Shown here: piece by piece, positions 8,121 to 17,458 of the stretch
How positions within the stretch are numbered: the stretch's first letter is position 1
How the letters are laid out: each line of letters begins with the position of its first letter
Source: Isoetes engelmannii
Lineage: Eukaryota > Streptophyta > Lycopodiopsida > Isoetales > Isoetaceae
Reading direction: 5' to 3'
DNA: 21,057 nucleotides
Assembly: GCA_011763485.2 (NCBI GenBank)
Contig: JAANSK020273824.1
Coordinates: 1-21,057 of the forward strand
Translations under genes and position numbers: made by a program
The notes under the pieces: generated by a model
What the model was told of the DNA's origin: nothing
The model's input: only the letters and a program-made list of their open reading frames with translations
Database searches by the model: none

Positions 8121-8626
8121 GCGATAAATCTCTTATATCACTAAGAAGTGTGATGCAGATGGAGGCACGTTATCATAAGGGAAGCCTTAATAACTTGTTA
8201 TTCCTGGAAGAGAATATGTACTTCCAAATTTGGGCCACTACACTCTATATCCGTGATGAATCGAAGGGTTGAGAAATGAATTGAATGGGAACTCTGAAGG
8301 TCATGTGAATGAGTCAAAAGTGGACAAAAACAAAAAGGATCCAACCAATGTGTGTGATTTAGAACATTTTAGCAAGTTTGTAGTTTGCTCAAACCATGTC
8401 ATTTGGTGATATGATATGAGGATGTGGTGCCTTCCAGGTGGTTAGGTCCTTTGGAAGCGGGAGCCAACACCAACTTTGTAATAACAAACTAATTTTCATT
8501 CCTCATTTACCCTATAAAATCTACCAATGTGTTATACGTTTCAAATTGATATACATTGATCAGCATGAGACTGGACCTGTGCTTTAACAGAGGATATTGA
8601 TACCTTCCTCTATTAAGCATGTCTCT
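8121..8626. other. Spacer without a recognised gene
   Basis: No coding or RNA feature identified between the SINE-like block and the tRNA gene. Confidence 0.5.
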
Positions 8627-8699
8627 GGGGGTGTAGCTCAGATGGTAGAGCGCTCGCTTTGCATGCGAGAGGTACCGGGATCGATACCCGGCGTCCATT
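8627..8699 (+). tRNA. tRNA-Ala (TGC), acceptor stem damaged
   Basis: A full cloverleaf is readable. The acceptor 5' strand is GGGGGTG (8627-8633), the D-arm GCTC-AGATGGTA-GAGC (8636-8651), and the anticodon arm CTCGC-TTTGCAT-GCGAG with anticodon TGC at 8660-8662. The variable loop is AGGTA and the T-arm CCGGG-ATCGATA-CCCGG (8675-8691). A-box TAGCTCAGATGG and B-box GGATCGATACC are intact in plant tRNA-Ala form. The 3' acceptor strand reads CGTCCAT (8692-8698) where plant tRNA-Ala has CATCTCC. This looks like a 2-nt deletion plus A67G. As a result pair 2:71 is G:A, pairs 1:72, 5:68 and 6:67 are wobbles, and position 70 is C, so the G3:U70 pair that marks tRNA-Ala is gone. The gene may be transcribed, but it is doubtful as a functional tRNA-Ala; a pseudogene or SINE-type copy is possible. 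Confidence 0.85.
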
Positions 8700-8703
8700 T
8701 CAA

Positions 8704-8707
8704 TTTT
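8704..8707 (+). terminator. Pol III T-run after tRNA-Ala
   Basis: TTTT lies 5 nt past the tRNA 3' end, with another T-run at 8712-8715. This is the normal stop signal for RNA polymerase III. Confidence 0.6.
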
Positions 8708-9669
8708 GTTCTTTTGTTTAGTTTTATATGTAATCTGAAGCTGGCTTTTACAGGCGTCTCCATTTATTTCTAATCTCCTTTTTGTTTCATGTGCACTGTT
8801 TCGTATGAGCAATCTGAAGCTGGCTTACAGGCTAACAGTGCTCTGTTATAAGGTATTATATCATTTCCTAATGCATATTCCAGGAAGTTTTCTAGTTTAC
8901 ATGATCCGCTGATGCGTGTACGGCACTTTGTATTATATGGGCATGTTGCCAAGTTCCAGATGTCTACAAGTACCAAAAAACCATTGCTGACAATGGGTTA
9001 TCTGCTGCTTGAACTTTGGCATTCTATCTGTTTCAATACGTTTTGAAGAATCAATGTGATCCACTTGCTTTTCAAACAGAATAAAACTCTGAATGACTAC
9101 CAATCTTGGGATGTATTTCTGAGTCATTTGCGCAAGTTAATGTGGAACAATCAATGCTTTGTACTTCTTCAGAAAGAGTTTCCTACTACTTACTATCTTG
9201 ATATGCATTTCTGAGTCATTTGCGCGCTAAAGAGTAAGGAAACTGTGCAAAAAGGGTTTAGACTAAAGGATGCTTTGCAAAAAGGAGACCAGAAAAAAGC
9301 TTGATAATCTAGACTCTAGACTAACTGATGCTTCTCTACTACCTTCATGTTTTGGGAATTCTAATGGCGACCAGAATAAAGCTTGATAATCTGAAACTCT
9401 AGACCAATTGATGCTTCTCTAGTACCTTCATGTTTTAGGAATTCTAATGACATTTTTCCATTTCTTCTTCGAGTTGCATTTGTGAAATATGATTAATGCA
9501 TGTAGTGTTCATAATGTGTGCATTCTACAAGCATCACATTTCAGGAAACAGCATCCCAGGTAATGGGACTTGTTTTGCAAGAGGGGGATAGCTTAGTGCA
9601 AGCCAAGTCGTCAAAATTTTGATAAGCATCTCTGTGCTACCACATTGAAAATGCATATCCATAAGACTA
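8708..9669. other. Spacer with short repeats, no gene recognised
   Basis: Besides the 82-bp duplication at 9285-9448, short two-copy motifs are present. AATCTGAAGCTGGCTT occurs near 8734 and 8811, and ATTTCTGAGTCATTTGCGC near 9116 and 9208. No protein family recognised on either strand. Confidence 0.5.
9285..9448. repeat. 82-bp tandem duplication
   Basis: Copies at 9285-9366 and 9367-9448 share GCGACCAGAA-type starts, AAAGCTTGATAATCT, GATGCTTCTCTA, TACCTTCATGTTTT and GGAATTCTAATG. Confidence 0.9.
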
Positions 9670-10090
9670 TTATTCCAACTTCATCTGACTCGTATCCGAT
9701 ATAAGGATGTCAGAGTGCACACATTTCAGCATTGCTATGATGCATGCACTCAGGCATCTCACAAAAGTAGCTTGGTTTGGTTTTTCATCTTCTTGCTGCA
9801 TCTGTCGAAAGAGACGAAGAGATTTCATTGCATAACCATGTTGTTCATAGCCTGAAATAATCACATTATCTCCATGCAGTCTATACAAGATCTAACAGGC
9901 ATCTTCAATGTTTCCACAGTTGGCATGTATGTTCACTAGGTTTTTCCCTACCAAATGTGTGTGCCAAGCACTGTTGTATGCGATACGAATATGTTGGAAC
10001 GTATCAAATGGAAGTTCCTTCTGTGAAAATAATGCAACTATAGCACCTCATGATGCAACATTTCCAGTAGCCAACATATTCAACCAAGTA
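9670..10090 (-). pseudogene. PPR (PLS-type) protein pseudogene fragment
   Basis: One minus-strand frame gives about 140 codons of pentatricopeptide-repeat sequence. In order it reads LATGNVAS*GAIVALFSQ, then HLVGKNLVNIHANCGNIEDA, a stop, then VIISGYEQHGYAMKSLRLF, QMQQEDEKPNQATFVRCLSA and a CVHSDIL tail. These match the phrasing of plant organelle RNA-editing PPR proteins (GN.LV.MYA.CG.IEDA..., ISGY.QHG...A..LF..MQ, KPN..TFV..LSAC). Two in-frame stops are present: TGA at 10050-10048, where a Trp is expected, and TAG at 9894-9892. Three or four codons are also missing before VIISGY, where RDVVSWN would stand. There is no transit peptide, start codon or DYW domain here. It is a dead fragment, probably a retro- or duplicated copy. 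The two stops fit G-to-A and C-to-T (or A-to-T) changes. Confidence 0.82.
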
Positions 10091-10755
10091 ATACCATTTT
10101 CTATCTGATTGCATTTATAAAACATATGAAGACTTACTACCAACAGGTAATAAATGTAAATTTGTGTGATCGTACATGTTTCACCTTCATTTCATTGAAA
10201 GCTCAAGGTCTTGTAGATAACCTGCAATCTTTGTGGTACATGTGCAGACATCCATCTTTAAAGGTTTCCACACTTATATGTTAATAATGGTGTTCCACAT
10301 AAAGATACTTGGTTTCACTAAGCTTCTGAAAAGGCAAAGATGGGCTTTCTGATAAAGCTCTCACATGGATAGATGCATGTCTGCAATAAGCATAGAATGT
10401 TAGGATGGATGAGGAAGTATCCTATCATATGATTCACATCATCACTTGGACAACTAGCATAGCTGTATGCTTCACTTTCTATCTGAGCCCCTACATTTAA
10501 AAGTAATGTCTAAGGCGAGAAAAAGAAAATTGTATAGAAGCATAGAAATTAAGAGGCAGAGAAGTGCTTCCCCTTTAAGGTTTTCCAAAGTTCCAAGAAA
10601 AAAAGATGCAGGGTCCGACACAGGTGGTTTAAAGATACATGGCAAAAGGATATTGAGTGAAAAGATGTAGCACTGATCGCTATATGACCCAAAAAACTTC
10701 CTCTTTTGGTTGGTTGGAGAAGAATGAGGCCCAAATCACATTACGGCCAAACCCA
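10091..10755. other. Spacer, no gene recognised
   Basis: Upstream of the PPR relic I could not extend PPR homology. A 67-codon plus-strand frame (10467-10670) is rich in Lys/Arg (KARKRKLYRS, KRQRSAS) but has no homology I recognise and is probably chance. Confidence 0.45.
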
Positions 10756-10770
10756 AAATAAAAAGGGAAA

Positions 10771-10976
10771 ATTCCAAATATACCCTTGAAGTTATTGATT
10801 ATTCCAAATTTGCCCCTCAAGTTCTATTAATTCCAAAAATACCCCTGCTAACTATACTAGCTATTCTAACGAATGTAGTTAAGGCAACAAAAATTATAAA
10901 TTCCAAAAATACCCTCATGCTTTTACACACGATTCCAAATTTACCCTTCATAATATCTAAAATTCCAAACATGCCC
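10771..10976 (+). repeat. Phased ATTCCAAA..T.CCC motifs in the left TIR
   Basis: ATTCCAAA followed by NNTNCCC begins at 10771, 10801, 10830, 10900, 10932 and 10962. The spacings are 30, 29, 70, 32 and 30 bp, near three helical turns. The right TIR carries the complement in at least two full copies and one diverged copy. Confidence 0.9.
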
Positions 10977-11079
10977 TTTTTTCATCAACATGCACATTGA
11001 ATGGACTAATTTTCTATTGCAACATAGAAGCAAGAAAGCATGAAAGAAAGTGTTTAGCTGGAGACCGAAGTTGCCATTA

Positions 11080-11285
11080 GAATAGAATTGTAAGCTCAAT
11101 TAGGAGCCCCTCTTTCCTCCTGAAATCCTGAATGCCTTGATCCAAATCATGGAAGTAGAGAAAAGGGCATGCAATTTCGAAATTGAAGATAGAATTGGAA
11201 ACTATAATTAGAAGGCCTTCTTCCTTGGTAGAATCCTAAATGCCATGATAGGAATCTGAATGCATGCAATTTTGAGATTGAAAAG
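11080..11285. repeat. ~100-bp diverged direct repeat inside the MITE
   Basis: Segments near 11080-11187 and 11188-11285 share TAGAATTG, AATTAGNAG, CTTCCTNNTNGAAATCCT-like and ATGCC(T/A)TGAT blocks, then GCATGCAATTTNGA. They are diverged and differ by an indel of about 13 bp. Confidence 0.65.
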
Positions 11286-12018
11286 AGAACCACTTTCTGT
11301 AGAAATAAGTAGAAATGACGGAAACCGTTGCCGATTCTCTAGAGGTGCCTATTTGCATGCAAAGAAAACTAAATCTCACCTCATCTGTTGCAAGCGATCG
11401 ATCCACCATCAGGTTCCATCCACCACCGGAGGATTTCTTTTCCAAAATTCTCCACCGACTGCTTTGGCGCCCCTTTTTTTCTCTCTTTTTCTTTTTTTCA
11501 TTGATGACATTCTTTTTTTCTGTTAGTAAAGGGTATTTTTGGAATTTAGAAAATTTGAAGTGTAAATTTGGAAACCTGGACAATTTCGAGGGTATATTTG
11601 GAATTTTCCCAAATAAAAAACTTATCAAGTATTGACAAATGGCATACAAAATAACCCGTTGATCACACTTGAGGCATCTGAGCTATTTTTCCGGTCGGGA
11701 TGGGGGGAAATTTGGGACGGATGAATTTGCTCGTCCCTCCGTTCAGAACGGGACTACGTCATGATCAATTTGGCGCTATTCACCCAAAATTGTCGACGAT
11801 TTCCTTTTGGGTAAAATCTCATGAAACACTTTCGTCTTCCGCATTTCAGGATCATCATTCTTACCTCCAAATTCTTCCTCTGAAAGGTATGGAACACCCT
11901 AAAATTTATCTCTGATTTATATTGTTAACGCATTTGTAGTAATTATTTTTTTGTTCTTGTAAATTGGAGTTGAAAATCTGCACAAAATGTCTGTTCCATA
12001 ATAATAATGTTTTTTCAG

Positions 12019-13090
12019 ATGGATGCAAGCCAGCAAGAAATCGTCCCATGCACGCAGGACTCTGAAGTTCAGGTGCTTCATTTTCTTGACAGCTCCACAA
12101 CTCAAACAACACCCAATTTTTCGTCAAACTTTTCTCTTCCAAGGAATCAATTTGTTGCCACCCGTTCTTCAATGCCTTATCCCATTCCTCAACACATGCT
12201 TTCATCCATTCCAAATCCTATTGTCTCAATACTGCACCACAAACTTCTTCTACCAGTTTTGCACCCAAAACTGCACCAAATCATAGCATTCCATTTATTC
12301 CCAGATCTGCTCCACCTTCATCGTCTTTGCAAACAACCTCCACCAATTCCTCTACCACAGCCACAGACCACTTCTAAGAAGAGAGGTCGTCAAAGGAACC
12401 TTGAGAGCACAAAGAAGAGGAACGATGACATAAAATGCAAAATTTCTAACGACAGTTCTCCAGATGAAGATGACAATGCACTGAGGATGTGGCCTGAACA
12501 TCACGTTGTAGCTCTGTTTCATGCCCGATGTGAACTAATTGATGAGTTTTTAGCTCCTCCTAAGCAAGGCGTGGACTTACGGAGCAAGATGCGTACCAAA
12601 GTCATAGCAATGTGTCCTGATTTTAAGAAAGATACTAAAGCGTGCAGGAAGAAGTTCCAAAATGTTTTCAATATTAAAGTGATATTACTTGGAATGGCAT
12701 ATCTAGAAATGAGAGAAGGGAAAGTTGTGCCTACTTCAAGCTCTTGGATTCCTATTTTTGTGAACGAGCCAATGTGAAGAAACATATGCATGCTGGTTCA
12801 ATTGATTTTGAAGACAATTCGCAAGTGCAAGATGATTTGGTTAAGACGAAAACCCATGTGAAGAAATAAAGTCCCGAAATTTGCAGCAGAGGGGGAAAAA
12901 AATAAAATCTATTGCCTTGCCCTTGATGGAAGAGGTCTTACAGTCCAGAAAGGATATAAACAAGAGTTTCGAGCTTCACCATGAAAATGAGGCTCGTAAA
13001 TTGACTATCATGCAAGAGAACCAGGAGAATGAGAGTAAAAAATTGCAAACTATGAAGGATTTGCAAAGAAGCCTTTGCTTCTTTCCTTGA
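12019..13090 (+). pseudogene. Harbinger Myb/SANT-like partner protein, frameshifted
   Basis: In PIF/Harbinger transposons this second protein binds DNA and helps bring the transposase to the nucleus and the TIRs. The ATG at 12019 follows a textbook acceptor (TGTTTTTTCAG, ending 12018). A matching donor CTGAAAG|GTATGG at 11886/11887 suggests a 132-bp 5'-UTR intron. The first ~125 residues are Ser/Pro/Thr-rich, followed by a basic patch (KKRGRQRNLESTKKR). Then comes a trihelix/SANT-like domain (residues ~150-235) with MWPEHHVVALFHARCELIDE and ACRKKFQNVFNI. The frame stops at 12777. In another frame (about 12744-12867) the family's continuation appears (CERANVKKHMHAGSIDFEDN), so a 1-nt frameshift lies near 12740. 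A second shift near 12870 leads to a Glu/Lys-rich coiled coil (LMEEVLQSRKDINKSFELHH) ending at 13090. The gene is inactive as it stands. Confidence 0.72.
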
Positions 13091-14218
13091 AAGAATGAAG
13101 TGACTAATTTTATAAAACTCATATTGTTTATCATTACATTCATATTTCTATTCTAAAAGATTTTTAAAATTGAATCTTTATGTTTTTGGTGCTAAATCTA
13201 TTATGACTATTGTTAATTCTGATTTGTTGGCAGGGATAGAAATTCTGATTTTTGTACTATAGAAATGATGTATAACTTATGTATGACCAGTGTGTGAGCC
13301 GAACAATGTGTTTTCTCTGCAGGAAAACAGTTTCAACATAAATGACACTAAGTGCATGATGAAATTTGGTCATATAAAGCTCTAGCATGGTTAATCTTTC
13401 AGCTTGCTTTGTAAGCATGGCTGTTTCTTCATTGTTGATTGTCTTACAATTATCACTAACAATTATCCTAAATGTAGAGAATAACACTGATAGCCACAAG
13501 TTCTTGAACTCTCTTCTTAGTTCGGGGTACATGTTGCCACACTTTAGCGATACACTCTCTTTATATTTATTTGTTTTGTCAGCTTGCATGGTAGTGCCGT
13601 TTTTTTTCAAATTTGGTACATAGGTAGTTCATTTTAATAAATGTGACGGGATAAGAAATACAGTTAGGTGATGCATGATATGCATCTGAAGCAAATTATC
13701 GTGTACTATCTTCTTCAAATTATATATAACATGCTGCCTTCATTGGCTGGAAAATTACAAGGCAAGTTAATATGGAAAGTAGCTGATTTCTTACTCCTGG
13801 CATGTCAAGCCTTTTCTTGTAGACGTCTCGGGTCCGAAATTTCTAAGGCATTGTTTGTATAGTTCGTTGATGAGTTTTAAGGTCTATGGCAGCATGAAGT
13901 TTAAGAGAAAAAAACTGTTTTGAAACCTTAGAATTGTGGTACCAGATTTTATAGTGTTATACTGATTTTACAATATAAGATGGAAATGTGCAATGATAGA
14001 TCTAAATGAGAATCTTTAAGGTCGTAATGGCAAATCAGAAGCTTAAAAGCCATGACCAGGGGAACCTAATGTCTAGTGAAAGTTTTGCAAATCATGATAT
14101 TGTTCTTCTATTTTATTCTTGAAGGTAATAGATATGACTACCCTGTAGGTAAGATCATCGTGGCTGCTTGTCATTCCTTTATTAGAATTAAGCTGCTTAA
14201 ATTCCACGTGTAATCTGT
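13091..14218. other. AT-rich interior of the Harbinger region
   Basis: No recognised coding sequence. The frames at 13257-13610 (-) and 13387-13623 (+) overlap antisense and are not convincing. One copy of a 33-bp exact direct repeat is at 13435-13467. Confidence 0.5.
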
Positions 14219-14760
14219 TTAACATCCTGCATTATAAAGTTCAGATAAGGTCAATAGCTTTCTGGGCTTATTTCCACTTTTGAACACGTTTGTGGGAGAC
14301 ATGCCTTCAACTCTTTCATGAAATGCAGGCGCAAGATCATCAATTTTATGTTCTAATTCTGGTCTGTAATATCTTCTACGCAGTAAATGACACAAGGCAT
14401 GCATGATGCATTTTAAGCCTGCTCCATTCTCTCTTGGTATCACAGATAAACTTGATCTTAGCAACATTGTTGGCAACTTAGATTGTTGTAGGCAATATAA
14501 GCTCTTGACTCAAGCCAACAGATTTTTGTGGGAGTAACCTTTGAATTTCTAACCGTAGCAATGCCAGTCAAAGACAAGCCACCTTTTCATTGCAAACATG
14601 TGTGACTTACAAGCTATTTAATTGAATATGTAGATTATACATCAATTGCGGAGAGTTATGGCTTTTGACAAACAATGTATTATTAGGTCATTAGTCAGCT
14701 GGAACGATTTGTTGATTGAAACCCAAGTTGATTGTCTTACAATTATCACTAACAATTATC
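13435..14760. repeat. 33-bp exact direct repeat pair
   Basis: A 33-mer beginning TTGATTGTCTTACAATTATC occurs at 13435-13467 and identically at 14728-14760, 1.29 kb apart. The second copy is followed by a further ACTAACA duplication. The span between holds the ORF at 14219-14467, so the pair could bracket an insertion. Confidence 0.9.
14219..14467 (-). CDS. Unrecognised 82-codon ORF
   Basis: An ATG at 14467 opens MLLRSSLSVIPRENG... and the frame ends at TAA 14221-14219. The C-terminal two thirds (CHLLRRRYYRPELEHKIDDL, then AFHERVEGMSP, NVFKSGNKPRKLLTLSELY) have charged, balanced composition more typical of coding sequence than the surrounding AT-rich DNA. I do not recognise a family. It lies between the two Harbinger genes, on the strand of the transposase. 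It might be a captured host fragment, an exon of an inserted element, or chance. No introns or regulatory signals could be assigned. Confidence 0.35.
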   Translation of the reverse strand: MLLRSSLSVIPRENGAGLKCIMHALCHLLRRRYYRPELEHKIDDLAPAFHERVEGMSPTNVFKSGNKPRKLLTLSELYNAGC

Positions 14761-15230
14761 ACTAACATATGTTATAATAACATACATTAATGAGCCTGAT
14801 ATTTATTTATAACCAAGGACAGTTAGAGTCTTTGTACTGCACACATCTACCCCCTGTTATCTAATGTAAGTATATTCATAAGATTATATCTCAACACTAT
14901 TCTTAACATTATGAGACAATGACGAATGATGCCCTTGCAGGAAGAAAAAAAAGGATGCATCCTGACAAGATAGGCACACAACAAAGTTCAGTATGGAGAC
15001 AAGCCTGTGCAGTGGCTGGCTGGAATTTCCATTATCATGTGCATACTATCTGCCTGAACTTGTAGAAAAAGCTTGCAAGTGAAAAAAAACATCAGACTGA
15101 TAAATGCAAATGGGCAGATTCACTTACTAAACATCATTAACAAAATTGTAGAAATCATGTATACCCATCATGTAAAATTGCCATGAAGGCAAATAGTCAT
15201 GTTATTAAATATCAAATTGTAGCCATTAAA
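14480..15230. other. AT-rich interior of the Harbinger region
   Basis: No gene recognised. The 3' UTR of the transposase would lie at its right edge. The second copy of the 33-bp repeat is at 14728-14760. Confidence 0.5.
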
Positions 15231-16573
15231 CTACATTCCACCATCAAATGATTCATCAGATGAGGCATCATCAATGACACCACCTCGTTGAAGGAGCTCT
15301 GTCGTCTTCTTCTCGAACAAAGCTCTTGATATTGCGTTTCTTCTAAAGGCATCTGCATTAATGACATTATGGGATTGCAATGCAAAAGGTGTGTCATCCA
15401 TATTCCTTTCAACTGCCTCATCTATGGTAAGTGAAGTACCTTGAATTTTATACATCACATACTGACAATACCTCATGGTCTCAACATGTTTCTTTTTTCT
15501 CGGTTCGCCTTTGTCTGTAGTCTTGTTCTTAGCACGATCGAGCAAGTGCTGCTCGTGCGGAATGCATTGTTGCAACTCCTCCTTTGCTTCTTCTAACCAA
15601 TTCTGGTCAAAGCCATTTCCATGGATTATACATAAATTATGCAGCACCAAACATGGTGAGACAACTTGTACAACGTTTTCTAAGTCCATATTGTTCCTCT
15701 TCGAGAGTATTCACCATCTACATTTCAAGCGACCAAAACTTTATTCCACTGGCATTCTTGTACTTGCTTGAACATTGTTCCAATAATACTCTTCTCGACT
15801 CAAACCATCTTTGTGGCCGTTGAAAGGACTTAACATGTAGTCTCGAGGCGGGTGTGATGCATCTCAAACAAGATAATATGATGCTATACAACCATTGATA
15901 ATACGGTCACCTCCAGCTGATCGTTGGAACAATGTCCAATCATGAATGCTTCCAGGCCACCCTATATCAAAGTCCCACACAAGACAATCTCTAGATACTA
16001 TCAGTTGCAAGAGTATGGAATGATATCCCTTCCTATTGTAATACTCTTGTGCATATTCAGACAAAGCAATGATAGGAATGTGACTTCCGTTGATAGCTCC
16101 AATAACAAACGAAATTCTCTGGATTTGTTCAAATGATTCAGCTAAACTTTTCATCTTGTTTGGTGTTGGCCAATTAATACAGAAGGACTTCAGTTGGATG
16201 TTGATGGAAGAAGCAAACTCTAGAATTGCCTGTTGTGCAGTCGCAAATCCCACTCGAAAGGAATTGACAATTGCTCTTAAAGTGTCACCTGTAGCTAGTC
16301 TTGACAAGCCAATCACAATTTTAGTTTCAACTGGTATAGGTGCCCTGAACTTGGTATAACCATTAATGGACCGAGCTGATGGCATAACTGCTGAAATGTT
16401 GCCCTGAATATCCTCATTCTTTTCTTAAAGTCTTGATCAATGTAAGTATGCAGAAGTAATTGATCCAAACCAGGGCCTCTGTTATACATCCAAAAATGCC
16501 TTGGTGTATTCTGCCTTGTAAGTGTACTACTAAATTCTGAAAACAAAGCCATCACTGCCCTGTACCATGCCAA
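15231..16573 (-). pseudogene. PIF/Harbinger DDE transposase, inactivated
   Basis: The N-terminal part (16573 to ~16360) has the family's helical lead: NRGPGLDQLLLHTYIDQDFK then RIFRATFQQLC. A frameshift near 16360 moves to the main frame, which runs to 15231. It reads APIPVETKIVIGLSRLATGD, then FVIGAINGSHIPI, YYNRKGYHSILLQLIVS and IGWPGSIHDW (DDE_Tnp_4). Next come DASHPPRDYMLSPF, RMPVE-stop-SFGRLKCRW, and the C-terminal VSPCLVLHNLCIIHGNG, ending in an acidic tail (DDASSDESFDGGM). In-frame stops: TGA 15866-15864 (Gly expected, LGDSxYP), TAA 15743-15741 (probably Gln) and TGA 15713-15711 (probably Arg). The first catalytic Asp (GAIDG) is Asn, codon AAC at 16091-16089. The Asp before ASHPP and the Glu before SFGRLK remain. 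Several lesions fit C-to-T or G-to-A changes. The intact protein would bind the TIRs and cut and paste the element. Confidence 0.9.
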
Positions 16574-16658
16574 ACATGAACATAGAATGCATAAGATTCA
16601 TCATCATAGTAATATTTAGTATGTCCAATCATTTCCATGAACTGAACTATCATGATTA

Positions 16659-16766
16659 AATTCTGCCTGCCACCAGAATTGTGCCATCATCTCTGCCAGT
16701 ACTTCCATTGTCTTCCTCCTGGTCACTGTCTCCTAGAACATTCACATCTTCCAAATCTAATTCCAT
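16659..16766 (-). other. Possible acidic 5' exon of the transposase
   Basis: An ATG at 16766 opens a 36-residue acidic peptide (MELDLEDVNVLGDSDQEEDN...) stopping at 16658-16656. An upstream CTTTTAG resembles an acceptor. Harbinger transposases often start with such a segment, but the join to 16573 is not clear. Confidence 0.3.
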
Positions 16767-16931
16767 GTTCGATTCTAGATATGTAGATTCTAAAAGATAT
16801 ACAAAAGTTAACTCAAGATTTCTTATTGAACTAAATTTCATATTTGTTTCGTTGAAGAAGAATGTTCAAGCAAATAAAATAGAAAAGAAACGGGATATTA
16901 CTTGTGAATGTCTGGAGTGATTTTTGTCCCC

Positions 16932-17002
16932 ATTGCAGATTGTCTGCCTGGAGTCAATTCATCGGATTGTAGATTGTCTGTCTGGAGTCATCAATTTGTC
17001 GG
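16932..17002. repeat. ~35-bp tandem duplication
   Basis: ATTGCAGATTGTCTGCCTGG-type units at 16932-16965 and 16966-17002, each ending in a TCGG. They are diverged, with a 3-bp indel. Confidence 0.8.
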
Positions 17003-17247
17003 ACTGTGCATGTTTGCCAAATCTTCCGGATAAACCCTAACGAATGTATTTATTCGGGCCTAGGCATAGTGTGATTCGGGCCTATACATTTTCAGCGTAC
17101 CTGCTCGATGGTTTGGTCATGGACGTTTGGAATTTAAGGCTACATTCATTTGTAAAGAATTTATGCACCTTACCTGCATTCATGTTGCACCGATAGTCAA
17201 TTTAGGTGATATTATATGGGGAGTCAACAGGGGACGACCCTAGCCCG

Positions 17248-17270
17248 AAATGTCACCTAGAGTGACATTT
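17248..17270. repeat. Perfect 9-bp hairpin
   Basis: AAATGTCAC (17248-17256), a 5-nt loop CTAGA, then GTGACATTT (17262-17270), followed by TTGTAT and an A-run. It might mark a transposon terminus, but I found no partner. The surrounding 17003-17458 shows no gene. Confidence 0.7.
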
Positions 17271-17458
17271 TTGTATAAAAAAAAAGGTGCTCCAATACTC
17301 CGTAAAACATGGTTCGATATTGAAGGCCGTCGACCTTGCAAGACCCCTTTTACCATGCAAAATAAAGTCTAAATAAAAAGAGATCTTAAAAAAGAAGACT
17401 CACTTAGTCTTGCACAATAGAAGTCCAAAAAGGTAGGCATGCAACAAAAAGTCCATTT

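Larger units (their letters stand above)
10765..11610. mobile_element. Mutator-like MITE, 846 bp, with 9-bp TSD
   Basis: Both ends begin GGGAAAATTCCAAATATACC and are perfect over 22 bp (10765-10786 and 11589-11610). The inverted similarity continues for about 85 bp through two more ATTCCAAA..ACCC blocks. Immediately outside is an exact 9-bp direct repeat, AAATAAAAA (10756-10764 and 11611-11619). Long TIRs plus a 9-bp target duplication indicate a Mutator-like non-autonomous element. The duplicated sequence is A-rich, which weakens its weight a little. No transposase is present; frames inside (for example 11236-11649) run through TIR and poly-T tracts and look meaningless. Confidence 0.85.
11620..17030. 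mobile_element. Decayed PIF/Harbinger transposon (ends not located)
   Basis: The two genes that define autonomous PIF/Harbinger elements occur together: a Myb/SANT-like ORF on + (12019-13090) and a DDE nuclease-type transposase on - (15231-16573). They converge on a gap of about 2.1 kb. Both are broken. I looked for TIRs with a TTA/TAA duplication between 11620-11760 and 16900-17300 and found no convincing pair, so these limits are approximate. The long central gap suggests later insertions or introns. Confidence 0.6.

Noticed and set aside
10467-10670. Basic 67-codon frame, possible nuclear protein
   Set aside because: No ATG-context, homologue or neighbouring exon; A-rich sequence alone gives Lys/Arg-rich frames.
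11236-11649. 137-codon minus-strand frame across the MITE end
   Set aside because: Runs through the TIR, the 9-bp repeat and poly-T tracts; composition follows those tracts.
13257-13623. Overlapping antisense frames of 117 and 78 codons
   Set aside because: Neither resembles a family, and the region is AT-rich interior of the Harbinger relic.
11620-17300. Terminal inverted repeats for the large Harbinger relic
   Set aside because: Compared both outer regions for a 12-20 bp inverted match next to TTA/TAA and found none that stood out.
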